Source: Sorghum bicolor
Lineage: Eukaryota > Streptophyta > Magnoliopsida > Poales > Poaceae
DNA: 64,000 nt
Assembly: GCF_000003195.3 (NCBI RefSeq)
Contig: NC_012873.2
Span: forward strand, 28,366,385-28,430,384
Direction of reading: 5' to 3'
A program made the position numbers and the translations under genes. The notes under the pieces are model-generated. The model was not told where the DNA came from. It saw only the letters and a list, made by a program, of their open reading frames with translations, and made no database searches. This document shows, piece after piece, positions 22,448 through 33,153 of this stretch. Numbering within the stretch: the first letter of the stretch is position 1; the number at the start of each line of letters is the position of its first letter.

Positions 22448-23336
22448 TCAGGAGCTTTCTTTCTCATTTAGACTCGATGGAAACTTTGCCTCTGAAGATG
22501 GAGTGCACCACATCGGTGGGACTGACATACTGGTGCTGTGGGTCCCTATCCTGGTCGTCGTCCTCGTCTTCGTGACCCTGTCTGTCCTGTTTCCCGTTTT
22601 TCTTGGCGGAATCCCCTTGAGCAGCCCCCTGTGTGTAGAAGCTTTTGAGGACACGGCATTCTTCCATCGTGTGATTGGACTTGGGATGGAGTTGGCATGG
22701 TCCTTTCAGCGTCTTGTTGTAGTCTTCCTAGTAGTCTTGTCGTCCATTAGGGCGCTTGACTGTGTTCACCTCGTGGTCGTTGTCACAAGGTCGCTTGCTT
22801 CTGAAATCATCGCGGTTGTCGCGCCACCTGTCCCAACCTTCTCGTTGGTCGCGGTTGTCGCCACGGCGGGTGTTCCAGTTGTCGAAGCGCCCACGACTAT
22901 TGTCTCGTCGGGGAGGCTGGTCGGCACCTCTCGCATCTTCTCGGATGAGTTTTTTGGCGTCATCGGCGTCAGCATAGTTTTTGGCCGTGGCGAGGAGCTC
23001 GGCGACCGTGGTCGGTCTTTTGCGCAATAGCTTGCTTCGTAATGCTTCGTGGAAGCGTAGGCCCTTGACGAAGGCTGATATAGCCTCGTCATGAGAAATC
23101 TCTGGAATTTTGAGGCGCATATTCAAGAAACGTCGGATGTAATCGCGCAAGGGCTCATTCTTCCTGTCCCTTATCCTCTCGAGATCGTACTTGTTTCCAG
23201 GCTGCTCGTAGGTAGCAATGAAATTGTCAATGAACGCCTGGCACAGTTCCTCCCAAGAGTCGAAGGAGTCTTCGGGTAGGCCGAGGAGCCATTGATGACT
23301 AGCTTGGTTGAGGACTACTGGGAAGTAATTTGCCAT
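22448..23336 (-). pseudogene. Gag (capsid and zinc-knuckle region) of the Tat element
   Basis: The frame 23336-22728 reads as a retrotransposon Gag capsid: SHQWLLGLPEDSFDSWEELC, FIDNFIATYEQPGNKYDLER, PLRDYIRRFLNMRLKIPEIS and AVSAFVKGLRF-like blocks, then a basic Arg/Asp-rich nucleic-acid-binding segment. It shifts frame near 22730. The continuation (22667-22464) has the second half of the zinc knuckle, H-T-M-E-E-C. Gag forms the virus-like particle of the element. Confidence 0.8.
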
Positions 23337-24128
23337 GACGTGCTCGTCTCCCGCTGCTGATCGGACTGCGATCTCGTAAAGAGTGATCCAATTTTCAGGG
23401 TTTTCCTTGCCGTCATATTTTTTTAAGCATCTCGAGCTTAAAGTTGCGGGGCCATACGACTTGGCAAAGGTGTGAAGAGAACTATCTTAGGCCGGGAGGG
23501 CTATGAGCTGCATCGTACTCATGCATCGTAGGTTTTCGTGTACCACTCTTTCCGTAGCGCGCCTGTTGATGCGGTCGCGGGTGTCCTTATGAGGGATGTT
23601 GTGGCGTAGATCCCTATCCTGGTTTACTTCCTAACCACGCCCGCGCCTCTGATAACCACCCGCGTCCTGACCACGATTGTCGCGCCCAGCGTCCTTCCTG
23701 CGGCCGTTGGGGGAGCGGCTATGACGGCGCTCGCTGGGTCACGGTGAAGTCCGGCTGCGATGAGTCTGGTCAGAAGAGACCTCCGTGTAGGGGACAGCTT
23801 GGACCCTTTTGAGTAGCGTGGCTGTTTGTCCCATCGCGACGATCAGGTGCGCTCGTATACTGGTTCGGACGCCCTGGTACTCTGGGGTATCGGGAAGTCA
23901 GTCCAGGTTTGCCATGGCGATGGCCACGTTAGCGCTCGACGTCTTGTAGACTGGCTGATCCCCGACCATGTCGAAAGTATCACTGAGGTTGTGTGGCGCA
24001 AGTTGCCGCTCTTCATCCATGCGCCGCCGAGCACGATCGGCATTGCGCTGCTCGCGGAGTTGCTTCTGCTCGTCGATTTCGCCATCGACAACTGGTTCGT
24101 CATTGCTGACGTTAAAGATAAGATCTCC
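23337..24128 (-). pseudogene. Middle part of Tat gag, no open frame
   Basis: This about 790-bp stretch lies between the N-terminal and capsid parts of gag on the minus strand. It is Arg-codon and GC rich. Short frames such as 24103-23843 read as a low-complexity linker. It contains several stops and shifts. No other gene is seen. Confidence 0.5.
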
Positions 24129-24848
24129 TCACCGGGGTGGAAAGACCGGGAAACGAGAAAAACCCGGAGGGTATGGAGGTAAATCCAGGTCGTAGTCTTC
24201 GTCCTCGAAGTGTAAAACCTCAGTAGGGACAGACCCTGTGCTGGAGTTCGTACTGGTAGCCTTATCGTCCGGCAGGACTCGGATGGATACCATGTTGACG
24301 TAATGGCGAGCTGCTCGGCCGCTCTGTCCCGACGACAAGCCCGCCCTGCTGAAAAGAGATCGGGTATGCTGTGAATACTGGTCGGCCGAGTTGCTTAGAC
24401 CATAAGAGCAATTCTGGTCTTGAGCTGTCTTGAGCCTGACGAATCGTCCCGTGGGGGTCGATGTTACTGTCAGGGACGTCTCCAGCTGTTCGTGCGTGGT
24501 GACTCGAGTTAGCCGGCAGGAGTCGAAAAAGTTTGTTGACGCCGCCTGATCAGATTTGCATGAGATCGAATACAACAGGTTGGAGGCTGCGAGGAGCCTG
24601 AGGTCGGTGCGATCAAGGGCCTGGAGAAGATCCGAGTCGTCAACCCTCTTTGCCCTGTAACGAGGGAGTGGAGGTCGGGTGCTCGGAGTCGGCGTGATCG
24701 GAGTCGACGCCTCTGCTGCCCCAGATTGGATCTGGGTTTCTTCCGAAGTCGTGATTGCGAGGCCGCCGCCATGAGTTGTCCACGTGATCTGGCCGACAGT
24801 GAACGTGAGGCCTTCAGCCACGGCCGCGGAAGCTGGAACGATAACCAT
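24129..24848 (-). pseudogene. N-terminal part of Tat gag
   Basis: The minus-strand ATG at 24848-24846 opens a frame starting MVIVPASAAVAEGLTF, 29 bases inside the primer-binding site. The frame runs about 240 codons through a Ser/Thr/Pro-rich region to a C-terminal EDEDYDLDLPPYPPGFSRFP segment that is typical of grass Tat gag proteins. Upstream, the same frame is open into the LTR, but the ATG after the PBS is the likely start. It ends at 24129 in a broken linker. Confidence 0.65.
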
Positions 24849-24876
24849 CTTGTTCGTCGGGAGAGCTGTACACACA

Positions 24877-24895
24877 CCCCCTACCTGGCACGCCA
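24877..24895 (-). other. Primer-binding site of the Tat element
   Basis: The minus strand reads TGGCGTGCCAGGTAGGGGG directly after the LTR. It is of the TGGCG-CCAGGTAGGGG form usual in grass Tat elements. It marks the 5' LTR boundary and therefore the orientation of the element. Confidence 0.7.
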
Positions 24896-25351
24896 CTATC
24901 GACGAAAGCTGGTCGATAGTCTACCTTGGGGTATACCCACGGTAGTAGTTTATCGGTAGACGGTGTGCAAGCTACGAACTCAATGGTGACGCAAGACAGA
25001 GACAAGGTTTTTATCCAGGTTCGGCCGCCGTGTGGCGTAATACCTACGTCCTGCGTCTAGTTGTATTGATTTGTGTTGAGATGAGAATATCCAGGGGGGT
25101 CCCTTGCCTCTCCTTATATAGTCCGGAGGGCAGGGTTACAGATTGGAAACTAATCCTAGTCGGTTACAATTGCCACAGATAGTACAATATCGATTCCTAT
25201 TCTAACCGACTAGAATCCTGCTTGATCTCTAAGTCCTGTTTCCTTGCGTGAAACTCCGAGCAGTCGGCTCGAGCTTCGAACTCGTCTCGCAATGGGCCAA
25301 GCCTCCTGGCCCAAGTCTAGCCGTAAGGGTATAGGGGTTTATACCCCCACA
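24896..25351 (-). mobile_element. 5' LTR of the Tat element
   Basis: On the minus strand it begins TGTGGGGGTATAAACCCC at 25351 and runs to the primer-binding site, about 456 bp. The exact inner end is uncertain because there is no second LTR to compare and no CA directly before the PBS. It contains a TATA box and a pyrimidine/CA-rich putative start region (CTCATCTCAACACAAATCAA). Confidence 0.75.
25114..25120 (-). promoter_or_regulatory. TATA box of the Tat LTR
   Basis: The minus strand reads CTATATAAGGAGAGG here, a consensus TATA box near the middle of the LTR, with a typical RNA start region 30-60 bases downstream. Confidence 0.65.
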
Positions 25352-28163
25352 CACCACAATAGAACTCCTAGATGACATGTGTCATATGGAATCTCGCTTC
25401 AGTCTGTTTGGAGACCGAGGTAGTTTTGGTGCAAGATAGGTACACAGTTTGTGCCTACTGCATCGTAGGCTAAGAAGCCATTTTGGATGCATCCGATGAT
25501 ACTCCTGGGTAAAGGGGCTCAAGTGGAAGCTCGGTTTGCTTTTGTTTAGAGATAGTGCTAATCTTGATGCAAGATAGGTGCACGAATTGCACGGAACGTA
25601 CCATATGCTTCAAAATATATTTGGAATAGAACTCCTAGATGACGTGTGTCATATAGAATCTCACTTTGGTCTCTTTGGAGATAGTGTTAGTTTCTGTGCA
25701 AGATAGGTACACGGTTTGTGCCTATTGCACCATAGGATAAGAAACTATTTTGGACGCACACGATGGTAATCCTTGGTGAAGAGGCTCAAGTGGAATCTTT
25801 GTTCTGTCTGTTTGGAGATAGTTCTAATCTTGATGCAAGATAGGTGCACGGTTTGCATGGAACATACCATATGCTAATAAATCAATTTGGACACACCCGA
25901 TGGAACTGTAGATGCACCCGATGGAACTACTAGGTGAAGTGTATCATATGGAATCTCGCTTCGGTCCAGTTGGAGATAGTATTAGTTTCGGTGCAAGATA
26001 TTTGCATGGTTTGTGCCCAGTGCACCATAGGCTCAGAAATCATTGTGGAAGTTCCTGATGGTACTCCTAGGTGAAGAGGCTCAAGTGAAAGTTCGGTTCG
26101 GTCTATTTGGAGATAGTGCTAATCTTGATGAAAGATAGGTGTATGGTTTGCATGGAACGTACCATATTCTCAGAAATCAATCTGGACGCACCCGATAGAA
26201 CTCCTAGATCATGTGTGTCATATGGAATCTCGCTTCAATCTGTTTGGAGACAATGTTAGTTCAGCTGCAAGATTGGTGCATGGTTTGCGCATAATGAACC
26301 ATAGGCTCAGAAACCATTATGGAAGCATCCGATGATAATCCAAGGTGAAGAGGCTCAAGTGGAAGGTCAGTTTGATCTGTTTGGAGATAGTGCTAATCTT
26401 GATGCAAGATAGGTGCACGATTTGCATGGAACATACCATATGCTAAGAAATCCATTTGGATGCACCCCAATAGAACTCCTAGATGACATGTGTCATATGG
26501 AATCTCGCTTCGGTTTGTTTGGAGACAGAGTTAGTTTTGGTGCAAGATAGGTACACAGTTTGCGCCTAATGCATCATAGGCTAAGAAACCATTTTGGATG
26601 CACCCGATGATACTTCTAGGTAAAGGGGCTCAAGTGGAAGCTCAGTTTGCTTTTGTTTGGAGATAGTGCTAATCTTGATGCAAGATCGGTGCACGAATTA
26701 CATGGAACATACCATATGCTTCGAAATATATTTGGAAGCATCCAATAGAACTCCTAGATGACGTGTGTCATATAGAATCTCACTTCGGTCTCTTTGGAGA
26801 TAGTGTTTGTTTTGGTGCAAGATAGGTAAACGGTTTGTGCCTATTGCACGATAGGAAAAGAAACTATTTTGGACACACACGATGGTACTCCTTGGTGAAG
26901 AGGCTCAAGTGGAATCTTGGTTCTGTCGGTTTGGAGATAGTTCTAATCTTGATGCAAGATAGGTGCACGGTTTGCATGGAACATAACATATGCTCGGAAA
27001 TCAATTTGGACAAACCCGATGGAACTCTAGATGCACCCGATGGAACTACTAGATGAAGTGTATCATATGGAATCTCGCTTCGGTCCAGTTGGAGATATTA
27101 TTAGTTTCGGTGCAATATAGTTGCATGGTTTGTGCCCAGTGCACCATAGGCTCAGAAATCATTGTGGAAGTTCCCAATGGTACTCCTAGGTGAAGAGGCT
27201 CAAGTGAAAGATCGGTTCAGTCTGTTTGGAGATAGTGCTGATTTGATGAAAGATTGGTGTACGGTTTGCATGGAACGTACCATATTCTTATAAATCAATT
27301 TGGACGCACCCGATAGAAATCATAGATCATGTGTGTCATATGGAATCTCGCTTCAATCTGTTTGGAGACAGTGTTAGTTTAGGTGCAAGATTGGTGCATG
27401 GTTTGCGCATAATGCACCATAGGCTGAGAAACCATTATGGAAGCACCCGATGATAATCCTAGGTGAAAAGGCTCAAGTGGAAGGTCGGTTCGATCGATTT
27501 GGAGATAGTGCTAATCTTGATGCAAGATAGTTGCACGGTTTGCATGGAACATACCATATGCTAAGAATTCCATTTGGACACTCCCCAATAGAACTCCTTG
27601 ATGACATGTGTCATATAGAATCTCGCTTTAGTCTGTTTGGAGACAAAGTTAGTTTTGGTGCAAGATAGGTACACAGTTTGTGCCTAATGCATCATAGGCT
27701 AAGAACCATTTTGGATGCACACGATGATACTCCTAGGTAAAGGGGCTCAAGTGGAAGCTCAGTTTGCTTTGTTTGGAGATAGTGCTAATCTTGATGCAAG
27801 ATAGGTGCACGAATTGCATCGAACGTACCATATGCTTCAAAATATATTTGGAAGCACCCAATAGAACACCTAGATGACGTGTGTCATATAGAATCTCACT
27901 TCAGTCTCTTTGGAGATAGTGTTTGTTTCAGTGCAAGATAGGTACACGATTTGTGCCTAATGCACCATAGGCTAAGAAACTATTTTGGACGCACGCGATG
28001 GTACTCCTTGGTGAAGTGAGTCATGTGGAATCTTGGTTCTATCTGTTTGGAGATATTTCTAATCTTGATGCAAAATAGGTGCACGGTTTGCATGGAACAT
28101 ACCATATGCTCAGAAATCAATTTGGACACACCCGATGGAACTGTAGACGCACCCGATGGAACT
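25352..28163. repeat. Centromeric satellite array, block 3
   Basis: The same monomer family continues, but with more divergence between HOR copies than in blocks 1 and 2. The monomer with GCCTATTGCACCATAGGATAAG and its equivalents occurs at about 25712, 26834 and 27951, 1117-1122 bp apart, so the eight-monomer rhythm is kept. The block ends in the GAACT target duplication of the CRM element (28159-28163). Confidence 0.9.
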
Positions 28164-29324
28164 TGATGAGGACATCAACACCAGCGATACATACTCTCCT
28201 ACATCCTCTCCGACACAACCTATAGCTGGTCCTACATCTCCGACACAACCTATAGCTGGTCCTACATCCTCTCCGACACAACCTATAGCTGGTCCTCTTA
28301 CTCGTGCTCGTGCCCGTCAACTCAACCTTCAAGTAAGTTCAGTTTTAAACTCTTGTCAATCATATTTAGACAATGGAGACACGTGCACTTTCGTGTTGCT
28401 CAGGAATAATGGACAAGATCAGCAAGGGAAGGTTCAACTGCATTCAGAATTTGTGGCAACACCAACTTCAAGGGCTGATTTCATATGGGAAGAGTGATAA
28501 CTTAACAAAGGTGATTGGAGATCAGGTCCAAGCCTCCACAACATCCTCTATCAGGTTACCACGTCGCTTCTAAAGCAAGGAAACAAAGAGTCCAAACCCA
28601 ACACGTTTTGGGAGTTGGATTCGGACTGGAAAATAACTCTAATTTGTATGGATCACCACGGCGTCATATGGACTCCAACTGGGACGTTCCTATACTTGTT
28701 GGAAAGCTCATGAAGTCTACTTTCCAATGGGTCCAACCACATATCTATGCGGCTTATGAGTCGGGCGCAGTCCTTGTTTTCGTGCCGACACCTTTTTCTG
28801 TTTTGGTGCTGCGTCACCCTATTTTGGACCAATGGCCCATGTATCAAGTTGAGTCCATTAGGGACGCATCCTAGGGTTGGAGGACGACTCTACCACCCCT
28901 TTGGTCATCCTCCCCTCTATTTATTTACATCTAGAGCCGCCATGAACAACTGGGTTTTGTTTAGATCAAGTTTAGCCTTCGCTACTTGCTTGTAGGCGCG
29001 CGTGCAGGATCAGCCGCCCGTCTCCTTGTCTTCGGAACCCCATTGTTGATTCAGATTCAGTTTGAAACCTTCAATTCATCTTGCAAATTCAGTGCTTGTT
29101 TCCTCGTTCTTGCTAGTTCTTCGATTGCTTGCAGGACGGGAGCCCTAGGGGCTGGTTGTCACGCTCTACAAGATCGTGACGGCTGTTGGACGTGGTGTAT
29201 CGGTTGCTAAGGCGCGGTCTTGAGGGCTGTAGTCGGGCCGTGAACGTCATCTCCATCCACTAATCGAGTTATCCAGCGCCTCTCATCGAAAGATCAGGCC
29301 AAAAACCCTAGCGGGTTCGCATCA
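28164..29324 (+). mobile_element. 5' LTR of the CRM element
   Basis: 1161 bp, TGATGAGG to CATCA, followed by a primer-binding site. It contains three copies of the CCGACACAACCTATAGCTGG unit near its start. The LTR coding tail is readable up to the TGA at 28495-28497. A CTATTTATTTA motif at about 28917-28927 is a possible TATA-like element. Confidence 0.92.
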
Positions 29325-29326
29325 GT

Positions 29327-29343
29327 TGGTAATCAGAGCAAGG
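29327..29343 (+). other. Primer-binding site of the CRM element
   Basis: TGGTAATCAGAGCAAGG begins two bases after the LTR. It resembles the initiator-methionine tRNA-complementary site usual in plant retrotransposons (TGGTATCAGAGC), with one additional A. The extra base may be a mutation or a lineage variant. Confidence 0.7.
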
Positions 29344-30239
29344 TTCTTCGGTGAGAGACTTCTAATCCTTTGCTGTTTTTAATTAATTTCCTATAGTCCA
29401 GAAAAGCCAAAAAAAATATAGTAGATTAGTTTTTCCATAATCCTATTAAACCTTTGTGCCTTGGCTAGTACCGTTTTAGTTAGGGCTTGTTGAATTTGCG
29501 TTGCTTCGGTTTGTGTCGAGTTGCTGGTCTTAGTGTCCAGTCCTTTAGAGTTTCGAGTTCTTGTCACCATCTATACACAGCCGAGTATTACCATATCTTC
29601 TCTCTGTCGAATCTGTTGTGAAGTCCGAATTGAACTGTGATCCAAAAAGAAAGATAACTCCATACTTGTTCGGCCTTACTCTAGAGAGAGAGAGAGAGAG
29701 TGTGTGTGTAGCGAATTGCTCTTATGTATTCCTTTGTTCATATAATCAGTTTTTGAGGTTGCCCAAAAAAAAGAAAAAAAAGAAAAAAAAGAAAAGAGAA
29801 AAGATTCAAAAGAAAAAAAGGGGCTGTTTTTCATATTGATTTTAGGTTTCTTCCACCTTGTTTTCGGGGGTGTGTTGTGGTTTTCCTTTGTGTCCAGGCT
29901 TGCGTCTCTAGCACGGTCTAGCCTAGGACCAGCACAGTACCATCGTCGAACGCTTATTCAGCTCGCTTTTATAACTAACGTGGTGCTAGTTCGTTCCTTG
30001 TTTCAGCCCACCTATAGCTCCACATACTCTACAGCTTGACAGGTCTTGTGCTGCAGCACCGATACACTTCGTCCATTGCTGTACACTTGTTGGCAGACGA
30101 CCCCTCCTGTCAAGCAAGGTAAGAATTGGTAAGAACTTGTGTTACAGGTTGAGTGTGAGCGACTTGCTGTAGCTACATCCTAGTAGTTGTAGGGCTTTTA
30201 TTTCTTCACTTGCCTTTTTGTTGTCTTTGTCTTTGAACC
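29344..30239 (+). other. CRM untranslated leader with simple repeats
   Basis: No gene is seen. It holds a (GA)n run at about 29683-29700 continuing into (TG)n, and an A-rich AAAAAAAAG run at about 29764-29820. A GTAAGAATTGGTAAGAA segment near 30119 resembles a splice donor, but no convincing acceptor precedes the gag ATG. Confidence 0.6.
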
Positions 30240-31187
30240 ATGCCAGGAGGAGATGATGGTAACGAAACACCACATACACCTCGCACTAAGGGCATCATAC
30301 AACATTTTGAAAGAAAAGTGAAGCTGCACACAGAGGGACTTGATAACGACTTGCAGGTGACGAATGAAAAGCTGGGGCAGTTGGATGCTACGCAGATTGA
30401 CACAAACAACAAGCTCACAAGTTTGGAGGAATCCGTTGCTAGTGTGGACAAAAGCCTTGCTGCTCTCCTAAGGCGTTTTGATGCTTTCCACACCGAAGAT
30501 AAAGAGAAGCATAAAGAAGAAAAGGAGGGAGATCGAGAGCACGGTAGTCACGAAGATGACTACACTGGTGATACGGAACATGATGATCAAGACACTCGTG
30601 ATCGACGTCGCCTTCGTCACAACCGTAGAGGTATGGGTGGCAACCGCCGACGTGAGGTACACAATAATGATGATGCTTTCAGTAAGATTAAATTTAAGAT
30701 ACCCCCTTTTGATGGTAAATATGACCCTGATGCTTACATCACTTGGGAGATTGCTGTTGATCAAAAGTTTGCATGTCATGAATTTCCTGAGACTACACAT
30801 GTTAGGGCTGCTACTAGTGAGTTTACAGATTTTGCTTCTGTTTGGTGGATAGAATATGGAAAGAAAAATCCTAATAACTTACCTAGAACTTGGGATGCGC
30901 TGAAAAGGGCCATGAGAGCTAGATTTGTTCCATCTTACTATGCGCGTGATATGATAAATAAGTTGCAACAGTTAAGACAAGGTGCTAAAAGTGTAGAAGA
31001 ATATTATCAGGAATTACAAACGGGTATGTTGCGTTGTAACCTAGAGGAGGATGAGGAACCGGCTATGGCTAGATTTTTGGGTGGGTTAAATCGAGTAATT
31101 CAGGACATCCTCGCTTACAAAGAATACAATAATGTAACCCGTTTGTTTCATCTTGCTTGTAAAGCTGAAAGGGAAGTGCAGGGATGA
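30240..31187 (+). CDS. gag: Gag of the CRM element (capsid part)
   Basis: A 315-codon frame starts MPGGDDGNETPH. The N-terminal third is a charged coiled coil (HFERKVKLHTEGLDNDLQ, LEESVASVDKSLAALLRRF) and a His/Asp/Arg-rich linker. From about residue 143 follows a retrotransposon Gag capsid: IKFKIPPFDGKYDPDAYI, WEIAVDQKFACHEF, FASVWWIEYGKKNP, MRARFVPSYYARDM and SVEEYYQELQTGML. It ends in a TGA at 31185-31187 where related elements continue, so the zinc knuckle is cut off. The ATG is the first in the leader with this frame and the start is secure. Confidence 0.88.
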   Translation: MPGGDDGNETPHTPRTKGIIQHFERKVKLHTEGLDNDLQVTNEKLGQLDATQIDTNNKLTSLEESVASVDKSLAALLRRFDAFHTEDKEKHKEEKEGDREHGSHEDDYTGDTEHDDQDTRDRRRLRHNRRGMGGNRRREVHNNDDAFSKIKFKIPPFDGKYDPDAYITWEIAVDQKFACHEFPETTHVRAATSEFTDFASVWWIEYGKKNPNNLPRTWDALKRAMRARFVPSYYARDMINKLQQLRQGAKSVEEYYQELQTGMLRCNLEEDEEPAMARFLGGLNRVIQDILAYKEYNNVTRLFHLACKAEREVQG

Positions 31188-32469
31188 CGTACTAGCGCAA
31201 GGAGTAATATTTCTGCAAGGAAGGCTAATTCATGGTAGCAACACATGGCTTCAACTCCATCTACACGTATTTCTACTCCATCATCTAGTGACAAGGCTCG
31301 AGCTGCCCCCACCAATTCAGTTGCAAAGACGATGCAAAAGCCTGCTGCGAGTACTTCATCCGTGGCATCGACGGGTAGAACAAGCAACATACAATGTCAT
31401 CGGTGCAAGGGATATGGGCACATGATGCGTGACTGCCCAAACAAGCGAGTTATGATTGTCAGGGATGATGGTGAGTACTCATCTGCTAGTGATTTTGATG
31501 AGGATACACTTGCACTGCTTGCGATTGACCATGCAGGTAATGAAGATCAAATAGAAGAACATATTAATGCAGGTGAAGCGGACCACTATGAGAGCTTGAT
31601 CGTGCAGCGAGTGCTTAGTGCACAAATGGAGATGGCGGAACAAAATCAGCGACACATTTTATTCCAAACAAAGTGTGTCATCAAAGAGCGTTCTTGTCGC
31701 ATGATCATTGATGGAGGTAGCTGCAACAACTTGGCAAGCAGCGATATGGTGCAGAAGCTTGCCCTCAACACCAAACCACACCCGCATCCCTACTACATCC
31801 AATGGCTGAACAACAGTGGTAAGGCAAAGGTAACTAGACTTGTGAGAATTAATTTTTCCATCGGATCCTACAAAGATATTGTTGAATGTGATGTTGTGCC
31901 TATGCAAGCTTGTAACAATCTGCTAGGTAGACCTTGGCAATTTGATAGAGATTCTATGCATCATGGTAGATCAAATCAGTATTCTTTTCTATACCATGAT
32001 CGCAAAATTGTGTTGCATCCAATGTCCCCTGAAACTATTATGCAAACTGATGTTGCTAGGGCTACTAAAGCAAAGAGTGAGAGCAATAAAAATGATAAAT
32101 CTGTAATTGGTAACAAAGATTTNNNNNNNNNNNNNNNNNNNNNNNNNNNNNNNNNNNNNNNNNNNNNNNNNNNNNNNNNNNNNNNNNNNNNNNNNNNNNN
32201 NNNNNNNNNNNNNNNNNNNNNNNNNNNNNNNNNNNNNNNNNNNNNNNNNNNNNNNNNNNNNNNNNNNNNNNNNNNNNNGTTCAGTGCATCCACTTCTGTT
32301 GCTTATGCTTTGATATGCAAGGATGCTTTGATTTCAATTGAGGATATGCAATGTTCTTTGCCCCCTGCTGTTGCTAACGTTTTGCAGGACTATTCTGATG
32401 TGTTTCCAAGTGAGGTACCAGCGGGGCTGCCTCCACTACGCGGGATTGAGCACCAAATTGATCTTATTG
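31188..32469 (+). pseudogene. CRM zinc knuckle, protease and start of RT, interrupted by a gap
   Basis: In frame with gag after the TGA (31185-31187) and a TAG (31236-31238), a long open frame holds the C-H-C zinc knuckle CHRCKGYGHMMRDC (31397-31438) and the protease motif MIIDGGSCNN (about 31700). It also has the retropepsin second block NNLLGRPWQFDRD and, after the first N gap, the linker DYSDVFPSEVPAGLPPLRGI that precedes RT. The zinc knuckle binds RNA and the protease would process the polyprotein. The N gap at 32123-32278 lies in the protease-RT linker. The product cannot be made as one chain with gag without reading through two stops. Confidence 0.78.
32123..32278. other. Assembly gap (156 N)
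   Basis: A run of N in the CRM protease-RT linker. Reading frame is kept across it as given, but the true length is unknown. Confidence 0.99.
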
Positions 32470-33153
32470 NNNNNNNNNNNNNNNNNNNNNNNNNNNNNNN
32501 NNNNNNNNNNNNNNNNNNNNNNNNNNNNNNNNNNNNNNNNNNNNNNNNNNNNNNNNNNNNNNNNNNNNNNNNNNNNNNNNNNNNNNNNNNNNNNNNNNNN
32601 NNNNNNNNNNNNNNNNNNNNNNNNNNNNNNNNNNNNNNNNNNNNNNNNNNNNNNNNNNNNNNNNNNNNNNNNNNNNNNNNNNNNNNNNNNNNNNNNNNNN
32701 NNNNNNNNNNNNNNNNNNNNNNNNNNNNNNNNNNNNNNNNNNNNNNNNNNNNNNNNNNNNNNNNNNNNNNNNNNNNNNNNNNNNNNNNNNNNNNNNNNNN
32801 NNNNNNNNNNNNNNNNNNNNNNNNNNNNNNNNNNNNNNNNNNNNNNNNNNNNNNNNNNNNNNNNNNNNNNNNNNNNNNNNNNNNNNNNNNNNNNNNNNNN
32901 NNNNNNNNNNNNNNNNNNNNNNNNNNNNNNNNNNNNNNNNNNNNNNNNNNNNNNNNNNNNNNNNNNNNNNNNNNNNNNNNNNNNNNNNNNNNNNNNNNNN
33001 NNNNNNNNNNNNNNNNNNNNNNNNNNNNNNNNNNNNNNNNNNNNNNNNNNNNNNNNNNNNNNNNNNNNNNNNNNNNNNNNNNNNNNNNNNNNNNNNNNNN
33101 NNNNNNNNNNNNNNNNNNNNNNNNNNNNNNNNNNNNNNNNNNNNNNNNNNNNN
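32470..33153. other. Assembly gap (684 N)
   Basis: A run of N at the start of the CRM RT domain. Flanking protein is IEHQIDLI before and a T-N-P-E-like segment after. In Ty3/gypsy proteins these are about a dozen residues apart, so most of the gap length is unexplained by coding sequence. Confidence 0.99.

Larger units (their letters stand above)
14298..25351 (-). mobile_element. Degraded Tat-lineage Ty3/gypsy element lacking its 3' LTR
   Basis: Read on the minus strand the order is LTR (about 24896-25351), primer-binding site, gag, protease, reverse transcriptase, two RNase H domains and integrase. A separate oppositely oriented gene (14988-18241) follows. The RT sequence, the second RNase H and the antisense extra gene are the hallmarks of the plant Tat lineage (RIRE2/Grande-type). 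The left end at 14298 stops inside internal sequence, and no second LTR is present. The satellite register resumes on the right about 30-40 bp further along the monomer, so the left end was lost together with a short piece of satellite. All frames contain stops or shifts, so the copy is dead. Confidence 0.85.

Noticed and set aside
22320..23030. 236-codon plus-strand frame
   Set aside because: It is a shadow of the Tat gag and gag-protease region, with hydrophobic low-complexity residues from reversed Asp/Arg codons.
30119..30239. Splice donor GTAAGAATTGGTAAGAA in the CRM leader
   Set aside because: No acceptor with AG precedes the gag ATG at 30240, so there is no basis for an intron like that in family A.
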